Of a stretch of 64,000 nucleotides of DNA, positions 10,685-22,610 are shown piece by piece. Location of the stretch: positions 31,964,561 through 32,028,560 of the forward strand of contig CM054117.1 of assembly GCA_028673005.1 (NCBI GenBank), in the 5' to 3' direction. The translations under genes and the position numbers were made by a program. Position 1 is the first letter of the stretch. Each line of letters starts with the position of its first letter. The stretch comes from Tanypteryx hageni (taxonomy: Eukaryota; Arthropoda; Insecta; Odonata; Petaluridae). Below the pieces are notes generated by a model, which made no database searches, had not been told where the DNA came from, and saw only the letters and a list, made by a program, of their open reading frames with translations.

Positions 10685-12495
10685 TCAATGTGATATTTGA
10701 GGCTGCACTTTATTAGCGAGGTTTTTAATATCTACTTCAATGTTCGTGACAAACAATCTTAAAATATTATGCAAATGATCGTCTGAAAGCCTTGTCCTAC
10801 ACTTTGACTTGATTATTTTCATTTTTGAAAATGTTGATTCGAAAATGTATGTGCTACCGAAAATGGAGAACATGCCCGCTGCAAATGTCTTTAGGTTCAC
10901 AAATTTGTCCGATGGTCTTGAATAAAAATACAAGACTATTTTCTTCGTAGACGTCTTTCAAAGCATCAGTGGCTTGCAGATCAATTAATTCCATCTAATA
11001 TATTGCAGATGAGTCCTCTGGTGATACTTTAAATGGATTCTGAAACATTCTTATTTCCTTTGCACGTTTGTGAAAATATTCTAATTTTTCTTGAATTCTT
11101 CCCGCAAGAGTTTCAGTGCTTCAGTGCATCTTTCTACAGTGAAATGAGAACCATTTTTTTGTCAGATGCTAATTCCTTACAGCAAGAGAAGTGCGAAAAA
11201 TTACCTTCACTAAACTGTTTTACCAAAATGTTCAACTTCCCCTCAAAAACTTTCACCTCAGCATATATGTCTTTTCACTAGCTTTCCTTTGCCCTGTAAT
11301 CTTAAATTCAAATGATGTGATATCAGTTAAGAAAGCTAAAGCCCAAACCCATTTTGGGTCAGCAAATTCTTCCTTAGATCTTCCTTTTTCATTGAGAGAA
11401 AAATATCAATTTCATGACGAAGATCAAAATATCGTTTTTAAAACTTTTCCTCTGCTAAGTCACCTAACTTCGGCATGATAGAGCGCATTCCCATGTTCTG
11501 CATTTAATTCAGGGAGGACATTTTGAAACTGCAGTGAGTCAGTCCATAACGCCTGATGGAATTAACGCTTGATACAGCAACACTCATCACATCTTCGAAT
11601 TTTATAATCTTACTGCATAAAGCCTGCTGGTGAATGATGCAGTGAAATTGCATAGGAATTGCGGCATTAACTTTCTCTATTTCTTCGTTAATTCGTGAAA
11701 CTACCCCAGATATTTTCCTATCATATTTCTTGCGCCATCTGTAGTCATACTTTTTAATTTACGTCAACTCAGATTAAGATTTCTTATAGATTCGGATACT
11801 TTCAAGAATACATTTTCTGCAGTTGTGGTGTCTTTCATACTTTGCAGTGCAAACAACTCCTCCGTAATTACAAAATTTGAATCAACAGCCCTAATAAAAA
11901 TTAGTAGTTGAGCAGTATCTGTCATGTCGTTGCTCTCTTTAAGATCCAAAGAGAAAATATTGAAATTCTTTTGCCCTTTCAGTCAATGTAGTATAAAGAT
12001 CTTCCTCCCAATCTTCCAAACGCCTTGTAATGGAAGATTAGGATAAACTCACGTTCTGATTATGTACAATGTAAATTGTCAGGACACACTTCCTCCATTA
12101 CTTTTAACATACAATTCTTTACGAACTCGCCATCAGTGAACGGTCTCATGTATTCTCACAAATATATTTAGCCACGCGGTAACTAGCATGCACAGCTAAC
12201 AAGTTTTCTTTTACAACCATTTTAAAAATTTTTGCTGCTGGTACATAGTTTTCCTAAGTGAATTACACTTGTTCAGTCGTACGTCTCCATGAAACAATGA
12301 GTACTCCTTATGACGAGATTCGTAGTTGTCTCTTAATATTGAACAAATTAAAAATACTTATTAATACTTTCATGGCATATCAGACAAATCGCTTTGTCAT
12401 AGAGTAAAAAATAATCATTTGTCCAAAGACCATTGAACTGACCTCCCTCATCTACTATTTTTCGCTTTTTTTGCCCCCGAATTTAATGAAGCCAT
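10685..12495 (-). pseudogene. hAT transposase, GTF2IRD2-like, decayed
   Basis: Relic of a cut-and-paste transposase of the hAT group that gave rise to GTF2IRD2/ZBED-type genes. Reading leftward: an ATG near 12493 (MASLNSGAKKAK), then in the next frame QFNGLWTNDYFLLYD...CLICHES, an N-terminal zinc-finger-like region. A middle block follows (11949-11764), where ESNDMTDTAQLLIFIRAVDS holds the family pattern around the first acidic catalytic residue and TTDGARNM follows downstream. The last block (10933-10685) has FGSTYIFESTFSKMKIIKSK then CRTRLSDDHLHNILRL, the C-terminal hAT dimerisation region. Many stops and frame changes separate these blocks, so the gene is inactive. Confidence 0.85.
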
Positions 12496-12499
12496 CTTT

Positions 12500-13366
12500 T
12501 TAAAGGGTGCATTATTTTAGAATTATATATTTTGAAGCAGTCTGAAGAGAAAGAAATCACTCTTGTGTATTTATTTAATATAATAATTTAATTTATAATG
12601 ATGTAAGATGTAACATACAGCGCATTAAATCTGCCTCGACTTTTCCGAGTTCGATGCGTGTGCGCAAGCACGCACGTTGTGGAAAGCTTTTCTGCAACAA
12701 CACTCGTGTGGTCATACAAACAAAATTAAGTCCGCATAAAAACAAGGGGTTTGGAACAAACCAGAATTTATGTTAGCTTCTACTACCGCTGCAGAACCTA
12801 TTCCAGAAACAATTTGACATGAATTGACATAGTAATTACAGTGATACCACGATTGTTCTATTGTGGATTTTTTCCTAACAGTATCTACAAATCTACACAA
12901 CTTACATCATATCAAACACACCAATGGTGGTTTTCCGTATAACGTCATTTACACACAAAATAATACATCGGTTTCGACTCATAAAATGTTGAAATTTGGG
13001 TACCGCTGTCTATAATCACTTAATCACAAAATACACTTCAAAATTAGCTGGTAAAAGTAACAAAAGCAACAAAACGTCGACAAATCACCCACACCGAAAC
13101 ACAAGACACTAGGGGAGAACTGAAGACTTTGCAAAACACATCTGACATATGTCTCGATGGGCACTGACTGGAGGCGGTGGGATACAACTGCCCGTTACTA
13201 TTCCATGCATCCTATTTGTATATACTTGGATTAGCTATGAATACAATGTTTCCCTTGTGTTGAGAGCAGATGCCAATCTGAATTCGCTTTTCCCCCTCCC
13301 AGCTATCCAACGTCTAGATAGAAAAAGACGTGCCGATAGGACCAAGTTGCCACGAAATCTAACCCC
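12500..13366. other. Probable 5' non-coding part of the hAT element
   Basis: AT-rich DNA between the transposase relic and the hAT terminus near 13794. No motif is recognised. It may include unrelated DNA. Confidence 0.35.
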
Positions 13367-13654
13367 GAGGGCCCGATGAATTTTGGCGCCCCGGGCGAGA
13401 TAGCATTCCAACGCCCCCCTCCGTTAATTTTTGTTGATATATTTATAACGCACGTTTTAAACTATTCATCGCTCTGTAAAAATTATTGATAATGAAAAGT
13501 TAAAAGAAATCCATCAAGATTCTAGCCTGTTCTTCGATATAAATTTCTATCCAACATTTATTCACTTGCAAGTAATGCATAGATAAATGACCGGGATAGC
13601 GCCCCCAAAACTTTGGCGCCCCGGGCAGCCGCCCATAGCTCGGGCCGGCCCTTC
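13367..13654. mobile_element. MITE copy 1 (GGGCCGGCCC-ended)
   Basis: About 288 bp with GC-rich ends (GAGGGCCCGATGAATTTTGG on the left, CTCGGGCCGGCCCTTC on the right) and an AT-rich core. It matches the reverse complement of 61717-62014 from end to end, including the core (ATTATTGATAATGAAAAG here, CATTATCAATAATTATTACA there). It lies just inside the hAT terminus at 13794, so it may be nested in that element. No clear target duplication was found. Confidence 0.85.
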
Positions 13655-13659
13655 TCTTA

Positions 13660-13794
13660 GCGATCATGTATTCGCATTGGCTTACTAGAAGACGACGCTG
13701 TCAAACGTTCGTAAAACGTTGCAAAAAGATTTAGTTTCTGGGAGACCAAGGGCCGCACAGAATTGGATCGAGGGCCGCGGTTTGAGGACCCCTG
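13660..13794 (-). mobile_element. 5' terminus of a hAT element
   Basis: On the minus strand it starts CAGGGGTCCTCAAACCGCGG, then GGCCCTCGATCC and GCGGCCCTTGG, the usual hAT end with subterminal GC-rich repeats. Its orientation fits the hAT transposase at 10685-12495. The right flank is GCTTAAAC. No matching left duplication was found, so the other end is diverged or lost. Confidence 0.65.
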
Positions 13795-13802
13795 GCTTAA
13801 AC

Positions 13803-15353
13803 TGGCACACACTACTGACCATTTTTTCCCACATGCGATAAGACATGCTAAGAGCCACAACCATGCCATACTTTGATTTTTCTTGCAAAATGCAAAAATG
13901 TTCCTTTCTTTCTCTCTCTGTAAAACATTGCTTGCCTTTTCACTTCTTACTCATCCCTCCCGATTAGTTCCTCCCTCTCTCTCCTCTCCGACAACTCATC
14001 TCTCCAATTCTCTCCATCCTCAAATTTTTTCCTTATCTTATTTCTCTCCCTCATTTTCATTCAGAAACTCCCCATCGACGAAGCTCTCTCTCTCTCTTCT
14101 CTCAGACAGAGACGTTTTGAGAGTGGCTCTCCTTGCAGAATATGCGAGAGCTATACACTCGTATCCTGCCTACGCGGAGGTAAAGAAGATATGGAGAGGA
14201 AGGAAGGAAAGACGACGAAGCGGGAGGGAGGGAGAGAGAGGGGGAGAGGGAGTGAAGGAAGGAAGGAGAGAGAGTCTGAGGAAAAAAAGCACTCGCATTG
14301 GCTTGGGGAGGAGAGGGGGAAAAGGAGAACAATGAAATGGAGTCCTGCGAGCCGTAAAGATCACGACGCACTCGAGTTTTCATTGTTATCGCGCTTCAGT
14401 TTCCTTTTTTGTTTCTCTCGAGACAAATTGCTTAAGAAATCGTCTAATTTTTCGATTCTTTCGTTGTATATCTATATTTCCGCTCTATCGCTTCCTTTGT
14501 ACATCGCAATTTACGTAAAGCGAGAGTGAGTCAATGGAGGATAGGTTTTTACCTTCGAAACAGGAACATTTTTATGGCTTATGAAGTATTCTTAGTGTAT
14601 TAAGACGTCATATTTGAATAAGTTGGTTGAAAGTTTCCAAACTTGGAAATTGTATCGCGGATGATTCGTTTTAATATTGTGTATCTCAAGTAACTTAGTG
14701 CTGGGATATTTTTAAATTGTTACATTAGATTAAGTTTAGTTCAAAGGGAAAAATGGTACTCATGATAAGAAGTAAAATAATAATGGAGTGCGTGAATTAA
14801 ATCTTTTCGCTCGATTAATTAGCGGCTTCAGGAAGAGTATCAGAGACGTTAGCAGGGAGTATATGGGACCCGACGATGATAATAGCAAACGTTCAAGTCC
14901 ATTTCAGATCCCGATCACAAAACTTGTGTATCAATCGACAAATTTTCATACTGTGTAGATGAGTCGTAAAGTCAAAGCTCTCCATGAATAAGGAAAGCGA
15001 TAATGAGATCGCCAAGTGACTTTTCACTTCACGAAGGAATAGAATGAGTAAGATATATTGATTTCATGACCGAAAATTTTCAATAAATGTGAACAATGGT
15101 GACCGCTGAGAGAATTTGCAAAGAATAACCACAATCGTATTATCAACTCAAAAGATTGTGATGTATCATACCATAGGCTTGCTGCTCAGTTCCAACGACA
15201 TATTTAGTTATTACGAAAAAAGCTGTATTTTTACCCTACAACGGGAAGCTGTGCTAATTGTAACCGAATCGGGAAGAAATCGCGGAAGATTATTAAAATA
15301 TCGACGATAATATTACCGATAATGAGAGAAAGGTGACTGCGGCGAAAAATTGA
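13803..15353. other. No gene recognised; Y/R-rich blocks
   Basis: Pyrimidine-rich at about 13900-14100 and purine-rich at 14190-14330, which accounts for the overlapping open frames. The rest is AT-rich with nothing recognised. Confidence 0.55.
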
Positions 15354-15413
15354 GAATTTACAACAACTCCTAAACCGTACGAATTCGTACGGTTGAGGAG
15401 TTTTTGTAAATTC
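15354..15413. repeat. 60-bp near-perfect palindrome
   Basis: Two 30-nt arms with no spacer match at 28 of 30 positions, centred on GAATTC (15381-15386). The inner 22 bp, AACCGTACGAA and its complement, are perfect. It could extrude as a cruciform or be a fold-back element. No TSD is evident. Confidence 0.93.
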
Positions 15414-17330
15414 CCGTAATATTACTTGATTAAAAAAATCATTCTGATGTAGTTCATCATTAAAAATGTCTGATGGGAACTTTTTGTAAAATACTTGAAC
15501 CCGAAATTCTATGTGCCAAATTCGAAGCAGCATTCATTTGAAACGACAGAAACTCGGCATGGGAAGGAGGAACATTCAACCGCGTTTCCGTTGCGATTTC
15601 AATCCGCAGAAACGTTCTTAAAAACACGAGAATAACACAGGACCATGTCAAGAGGAGAAAAGGATGACACTAATCTAGGCACACGAGGGAGTCAAGTTGG
15701 AAAGCGTCAACGAGTGCTCGGAGAGGGCAAGAGAGAAAGAGGGAGAGAGAAATGCAGTAATGGCCATTTTACGGAATGACGCTGCAGATAACATCGGCGC
15801 AACGAATGGCGCCACGCACTCGAGATAGATTCCAGCGAGCTGCTGAGGGAATGCATTCACTTAAAGCTGCTCGAGTGGTTTCGTTCGGAGATGACACACT
15901 AACGCTTTAGAATAGTTCTCCCTAGGAAGGGGATTCATTTTCTCGGATGCGTGTTGGGTAACATGGCGGTCGTTACCCAACTCTCACACCTCGTTTGTGT
16001 TTCATGGGAGGTAAGGCGGTAATTGCGCCCCCAGTGGTGACTTGAGATACTCGACCCGAACATTCTGAACGGTGTACGAGTTCTAATTGTGACACCAACG
16101 GATAAACAATCCTTAAACGAAACGAATTTAGAACAGCGCACGTGAAATTTACGTGATGATGTAGATGTTTTATACTGACAAAATTACATAAATTCGCGTA
16201 GAAAAAGGTGAATTCCTTCTCATTCTAATTTATATGGTACTCTCGAATTGGATTTACCTCTGATACAAAAGTCATCAACTCGATTCTTATAGCTAACATG
16301 GGATTGTTTCGCGTATTTATTTAAAATTTTGCAATACGGAATGATTTTATGCGAATAATGAAACGACCTGCACTTGACATATCCTAAGAAATTCCAAATA
16401 ACTCCAGTTACGTGTTCTTCATTCAGAAGAAATAAAGAGTGCCACATTTCAATTCCAATAAAATTTTGTTTAAAAAAGTGCCCGGATGAAAAAACGAAGC
16501 GATTAATGGATAAATAGAACGATTTTCCTATTTTAATCTACCAATTGTGCTTTAAAAAATCCAACGATAAACGCCAGTTCGCGAAAACAGCTGTTGAGCT
16601 TGGTTGATTGATACCGGTATTTAAGAGGTCGACATAAATTTTGTTTCGTAGCGTGTAGAACATGAAATTATGTTGCGTTTATAATGAAGACCGTGTCTTC
16701 CACCGTTAGGAGTCATTATCGCGTGAATTTATGTTGCTATTAGCGTCGTTCTGTTATAAAGGTGCAAAGATATCCTGTCACCTGTTTACTAAATCTTAAT
16801 ATTAATGCGTGCGAAAAAGAAATGGAAGGGTAGAGAGAATGTGAGGGAAGTGTAGGGGGAGAGAATATGAAGTAGATGGAATGTCAGGATGGCAGCCTTT
16901 TGTCATCTGGTATCAAGTAACATTCTAGCATTGACAAATAATCGATATTTTAAAATTTAGCTCAACTAACAATGCCTTTGCAACATTTTCATTCCATTAA
17001 ATGTTTCTCTGTTGATAATTGTGAGGAACTTATATTAGAAATTAGAAATATAGCGTTTTAATTGGGAAAGAAATAACAATCATATTGTCTTTCCGCATAA
17101 TGCTGTAGCGGTTAAACATTTTTGTAAGAAGTTTCCACATACACAGTGAGTAAGGTTTTGTAATGTAACCTATTAAGGGTCGGTGAAAGAATGAACTATT
17201 TATAACGCGACCAAACTCTTAAAAACGTCATTCCAGCCATCTTTTCTTCCCATGAACTTTCGAAAGTTTTGGACTAGTTGTATCGTTAAAAATTAATTTT
17301 TTTGCTAAAGCAAAATTTTTAAATTACATC
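15414..17330. other. No gene recognised
   Basis: AT-rich sequence without recognisable proteins, RNA genes or terminal repeats. Confidence 0.5.
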
Positions 17331-17770
17331 TGAGTTTGGAAAGCACTGCACTAGATTTTCTAGCTCTTTTAGACTGGACGTGAGGGGCAGATGCCCCTGG
17401 TGTTGCCAGGAAAGGGAAACGTCGTAGGGCAGTCAGCGAACATCGAATTGGTGTGAAAGTTGCACAAAAAATAATGTTCCCAGCAGCCTGAGTTTTGAAT
17501 CCTAACAGAGTAAAATTTTTCTGTTCCTAATCGTGCACATTACGGAACGGAGGGAAAAAGATGCGCGCATAATAATAAGAGTAGACTAATGTAGGCACTC
17601 TCGCGCAGGCTTGAGAGGTCGCACGAATGGATTCCATTTCTCTTACTGTCCCATATAATTAGAACTTTCCACTATCCCGCTAACTAAAAACTGTTAGGCA
17701 ACCCATTCTTGAACGCGTGCAAAGAGAATGACGAGGTTGTAAACGAACGTCGTTTAACAATGCTCTATTT

Positions 17771-18251
17771 CAGTGGTGTCCAAACTTTTCAAATGACAGG
17801 CCACATCATTGGTGTCGAATCCCTTAGCGGGCCGCATTGGAAGTTGCCAGTTCTTCGGCGGACCGGATTAGAGTTTAAATTGAAAGATACCTATGTATTC
17901 TGAGGTGCCATATAAGCGAAAATCAATTCCAAATAAGGTTTTTATGGCTAACACTTCAATATTTAAAGTTTTACAATCATAAACCGTAAGCTATTAAAAT
18001 TATGTAATTGTAAGAAACAAAACCCATTGTAATTTAGCACTTTCTGGCCGCCCGGGAACGTGGGTGTTACCACGAGGGACGGCCTATATTTGTGGTAAAC
18101 CTCTTTACCAAACCAATTATAAGAGAAAAAAGAAGAATTTTCAAAAAGGTATGAATTTGCCTGTTAAAATTTTCGAATTGCTTTTTCGCCATAGCACAAA
18201 AACCCTTCGCGGGCCGCATTTGGCCTGCGGGCCGTAGTTTGGTAACCACTG
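17771..18251. mobile_element. Non-autonomous hAT element with 7/8 TSD
   Basis: The left end CAGTGGTGTCCAAACTTTTC and right end (reverse complement CAGTGGTTACCAAACTACGG) are followed inward by GCGGGCCGCAT blocks on both sides. Flanks are CTCTATTT (17763-17770) and CTCTATGT (18252-18259), an 8-bp duplication with one mismatch and a central TA. There is no transposase frame in its 481 bp. Confidence 0.88.
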
Positions 18252-18259
18252 CTCTATGT

Positions 18260-18970
18260 CAGTGCTCCGCAACCGGTGTGCCGCGACCAAATTGGCCGGT
18301 GTGTCGTGGTACATTTCGGGAGGGGAGAAATAATGTTTTCTTATTCTTAAGCTAAGAACAGTGAAACTAAACCACTCTTTATCGTAGGATTTGTTACGCT
18401 GTTTCAGTTACTTGAAACCGAAATTAACATAAGTTGCTTCGTAGCAGGAGAATTTGCAATATTTATCACCCAATGACATCCTAATCAGGACTATTTGAAA
18501 AATGTACATTATAGCAATATTTTTCGGGAAGTCATTTGTTTTCTTTCATTTTTATTACATACAGATGTTCTACAGCAGGGGTCGGCAACCGGTCGATCGC
18601 GATCGAACGGTCGATCTCGAAGCATATCATGGTCGATCGCGCAGGACTTAATAAAAATCGAGAAATTAAAAAAATACGTCTATCATTGTGAACTTACAAA
18701 TAGTTTCGAATCTTCAAGCCGACAAAAACAATAACATACGATTTTAGGTCATCACTTTGTGATGTATAACATGGAAATATTGTAATAATAATTGTATTGT
18801 AAAAAAACGTCATCGGGAAAAGTGGTCGATCTTGAGATCTCAATTTTTTTCAAGCTGCTCATATAATATTTAAGGTTGCCGACCCCTGTTCTACAGTCTC
18901 ATGAGATTTGGTTCGGTGTGTCGCGAAGTTTGAGCGAACCCGAAAGTGTGCTGCGAAATTTAATGATGGC
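18260..18970. mobile_element. hAT-like element, 5' part, carrying a nested hAT
   Basis: Starts CAGTGCTCCGCAACCGGTGT exactly one TSD length after the preceding hAT. Internal GTGTGCCGCG/GTGTGTCG motifs recur beyond the nested insertion (TCGGTGTGTCGCGAAGTTTG near 18912), so the element continues to at least 18960. No clear right terminus was found. Confidence 0.6.
18576..18888. mobile_element. Nested hAT MITE, 313 bp, perfect TSD
   Basis: The first 15 bases of the left end (CAGGGGTCGGCAACC) are matched exactly by the right end. A perfect 8-bp duplication TTCTACAG flanks it (18568-18575 and 18889-18896). GGTCGATCGCGATCG-type repeats follow the left end and reappear inverted near the right end. 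It is inserted inside the older hAT-like element that starts at 18260, so it is younger. Confidence 0.93.
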
Positions 18971-18971
18971 G

Positions 18972-19370
18972 AAGTTGAATATTACGTTTACTCTGACACG
19001 AATATACAGTAAATCTGAACGTCATTAACTGAATACACGTATATCACACTCATCCTAATATCATTCATATCTTAATTAAGAAAAAAAACTTTGCGTTAAA
19101 ATTCTCCGGTACTGTTTTTATTTGTGGAAGAGTTGAAGTAATCTCCGCGTAAAGTATTACGACAAACAGCGGAAAACCTTTTTTAAAATTCTTCGCGAGC
19201 TGTCGCAACTGTATCCTTTTTCTTATTCAAGAGGTGATTCATTAAAAGCTGAGAACGATGCTCTCTTGGGTCAGCTAGGGTCCGTTCCCTGGCCATCTCC
19301 ATTTCCCTCCTTCCCTTCCCTCCCCTCACTTCTCACTTTAACCGAGCACTCTTAACACCCCTTGCCGTCC
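18972..19370. other. No feature recognised
   Basis: AT-rich unique-looking DNA, turning pyrimidine-rich after 19290. Confidence 0.5.
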
Positions 19371-19411
19371 AACACTCGCAATCCCCTAGCTCTCACCCTC
19401 CTCCCCCCACC

Positions 19412-19492
19412 CGCCTCTCCTCTCCCTCCCTCTCCCCCGCCTCTCCTCTCCCTCCCTCTCCCCCGCCTCTCCTCTCCCTCCCTCTCCCCCGC
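19412..19492. repeat. 26-bp minisatellite, 3 copies
   Basis: Three essentially perfect tandem copies of a C/T-rich 26-bp unit beginning CGCCTCTCCTCTCCCTCCCT. The two flanking units are partial. It encodes Ser/Pro or Arg/Gly/Glu repeats on paper only. Confidence 0.9.
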
Positions 19493-19936
19493 AAACCCGC
19501 GAAAGAGAGCGGTGCCAAGTGTCTTTGGACGCCGACCACTGAGGGACACGGGCGAGCACACAATGCACGAACCGTAGAAGTAATGAGTGGACATTTCATT
19601 GGAGGAGGTTTTGTTTTTTAAGAAAAAGAGTAGTTTGTTTTGCGGCGTACCAGACTAGGAGAGAGAAGAGGGGAGGGCGGAGAGAATGAGAGCGTGGATG
19701 GGGGAGTGGAAGGGCCGCGTAACAGCCTTGTGGTTGCCAGATAAAGTTGCAAACTAACGGAGCAACAGTAGTCCATGGAAAAGACTGATCTTTCTAAAAC
19801 CCTCTCATTTTCATCTCTCTCTGAATTATTCTTACTGCTGAAAATATGGAATCGTTTGCGGCGAATTTAATCAAAGAAGTTTTTAAATTCACAGTTGGAA
19901 CTAACGATTGATAAGTATAAGGCAGTATTTGTAGAT

Positions 19937-20230
19937 ATATAGATAGATAATCGTCTTTATTCGGGCGAAATTTGGACCATACGGTCCATTCTTACATTTA
20001 ACCCTTCGTCAATGTTAACAAAAAATAAAAGTATTACGATAAACAGAATATTATGTAACAAATATAAAAGATATAAATGAAGACAGATTTAATTTTGTGA
20101 GGAAAACCTAGGTAAAAACAGGTTCGTTCTTCCTAGTAAAACCCACGCAGGAAAATACTCACTGAGAAGATAGTGTGAAAAACCTACGAAAACCCTACAT
20201 AGTTTATATATCACGATGGAAAACTACAAC
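19937..20230 (-). mobile_element. 5'-truncated non-LTR copy, (ATCT)n tail
   Basis: The minus-strand 3' end TTTCGCCCGAATAAAGACGA plus a short ATCT tail is nearly identical to 4806-4850. The UTR at 20070-20200 (AATTTTGTGAGGAAAA, AAACCCACGCAGGAAAATAC, GTGTGAAAAACCTACG) aligns with 2665-2770 in the RT-bearing copy. The copy therefore consists of 3' UTR only. Confidence 0.8.
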
Positions 20231-22143
20231 AAGATATAGGAAACAATCAGTAAAGTGGTCTGGTTTTTTTAAAAAGAGTAATGCCACAAATATGACAATA
20301 TGTAATTTTGTTGCTTAAAACATGTATTCGTTATGTAGGGTAACCTGGCAACTTAATAATTGACGAAACTCCCCGTTCTATGAGCATGCAACCACTTTTC
20401 ATTCGTTTAGCGCTTAAACCCTAAAAATGTAAACCCCGTCCAGCAATTACTATTTCTCCAAGGCCATCACAGCATTAATGAGCGTCACAAAGAATTTTGG
20501 AAAAACGTTTATTTGGAGAAATTTTGTAAGAGGCCGGGAATACTATGTCCATAAATTGACAATTTCTTTCTATCGAATCTTTGAAATTATAGAAAATATA
20601 TTTCTTAATTCGACCTGCATGAAAAATATGAAGAGGCAAAATAATAAAATTTCTTCGAATCTCCGAGAAACAAATAACAGTGATGCACTAAATACGCAGG
20701 AGGCTAATGAAGCATACTGCAAAATAACACCGTTTTAAAATGAGATAACAGGCTTCAAATGGACAATACGCGTAGAAAATGCCACGGCAGATTTTCAACT
20801 TGAGAAAAACACTCCGGCTTTTCGCATCTGGTGATGCTGAAAATGAAAACCGATAAAAGGCTGATCTCTTGACGAATGCGTATCGTTCCATTGGGATATG
20901 ATCGCGACCAAATCCTCTCTAGCCCCGAACACTCTTTCCTCCGTCACTTTCATCGCACATTGCTTCCATTTGCTCTGGCTGTGGTCTGGCTCCTACCCGG
21001 ATATACCTTTACGTGGCTCTCCCAAGCACCGTAACTCATTCGACCTCTGCTTCCCTCACAATCTATCTCTCCTCTCTCTCTCTCTTTCCCTCTCTCCTCT
21101 CTATCTCTCTCTCCCTTTATAGCTCTCATCTATTCTGTTCTCCCTGCTGTTCAGAATCTCCTTCGATACGGTCGCACACAAAAACCTATACAAACCCACC
21201 ATTTCGTCTCATCATGCCATTCACCGTCCTCATCAGTCGATGCCTTTAAAAGGGTGTCTCCTCTCCTTCTCTCTCTCTTTCTCTCTATGTCCGTCCGTTC
21301 GTATATCTCTCTCTCTCTCTCCTTTTACACTCATTTACAAAGGCGACTTCTCAAGATTCTCTCTCTCAATCCCTATCTTTACGCCAACTCTCGACCTCTC
21401 GCGATCGTTTTTAGCGCTATTCTCTCTCTCTCTCCCTCTTTCTCGCTTCCCAATAACCCCTTCCGATTAGGTCGCGGCCGTGGCCACAAATGGTAAAGGT
21501 GCACTTAAGAATCTCTTCGGTTTTCGAAACATGTTTTTCAACTGTTGGATATCCGTCGCAAAGAACAAATTGGACCTTCTAAACATTTGCATAATAAGCG
21601 TATGATTTTGAAAATTTAAGTAACTCCGACAGCTTTGAATGGTTTTGAAAACTAGATGCGCAATGTTGCTAGAGAGCAGCCACCATCAGCAAAAATTCAC
21701 TTATAAAAGAATTTAAATATGTTTATGGCTATTACAGCTACGTAATTTATCAATTGGATTATAGAAATACGGTGAAATCGATAATTCTTTTGTGAGCATA
21801 CCATTTCGTCAAATCAACGTCAAATGGCTTCAATCACACATTTCAAGTAGAATAATGCGATAAGTCTTTCATAAAAGCAAAAGTGATAAAAGGACATTTT
21901 CAATGGTAATATTAAATTTTAGAACATGAGTCAAATTTTTCTATTAAAATGCATGTTTAGTATATTTTCATAAATGGGGTATATGCATACATGTTGCATA
22001 AGTTATTTTTACAATTATATTACGTTGTAGATTATTTATGCACATGAGACGTCGTATCTCGCGTTATTTGAATACATTTCACATTCAGAGTCAGTAGGTA
22101 ATATTCTCTATTTTATATAAAAAACAACGCAATTAAATAATTA
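20231..22143. other. No gene recognised; CT-rich block
   Basis: Mostly AT-rich. Between about 21050 and 21460 there are several (CT)n runs mixed with less biased DNA, which explain Leu/Ser-rich frames. No domain was recognised. Confidence 0.55.
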
Positions 22144-22507
22144 CTAGCAGTTGCCCGTCGATAAATCGACTGGTTGGTTAGGTTAAATATTCTCTTGGTA
22201 GTTTGCCTTCTGTCACATTACCATGAAGGTCAGCGACTGCAAGGTTTATTTCCTTTTACTAGAACGCTTTGGGTGCCACATTATTTCCTACAGCGTCTAA
22301 TGTCCGCTAGCAGTACCACCTTAACATCCATCCACAGTTACGTCGAGCAGAGCTTAGCCGGTCAAAAAAAAAAACGGTTTGAGCGATTTCAATTTTATCA
22401 TTTTCCTGCAAATCTGCACGTCGAGACGTTTAATTTGATGCATCACGCGTTAAGGTATTACTTTCGCTTTAAAAATTTCATTTTATTACATTACTAATAT
22501 ATAGATA
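22144..22507. repeat. Dispersed module copy 1 (ACTAGCAGTTGCCCG...)
   Basis: Begins ACTAGCAGTTGCCCGTCG and ends with ATTTTATTACATTACTAATATATAGAT. From about 22190 it matches 24375-24663 (shared stretches include ACGTCGAGCA...GCTTAGCCGGT, ATTTCAATTTTAT and GCATCAC(G/A)CGTTAAGG). The CTAG...CCCG start and ATATATAGAT end resemble widely dispersed arthropod repeats whose class I cannot assign. Confidence 0.7.
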
Positions 22508-22610
22508 TAATTCATTATCATACTTACTATTTCCCGTTCATTTCAATTTGAAAATGTTGCGTTGCGTTCCAAAAAATCAGAGCGTATCGCGAAACAGATT
22601 TTTACATAAG

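Noticed and set aside
17330..17356. hAT-like end GAGTTTGGAAAGCACTG followed by CACTAGAT (central TA)
   Set aside because: No matching left end or second TSD copy was found upstream; may be chance.
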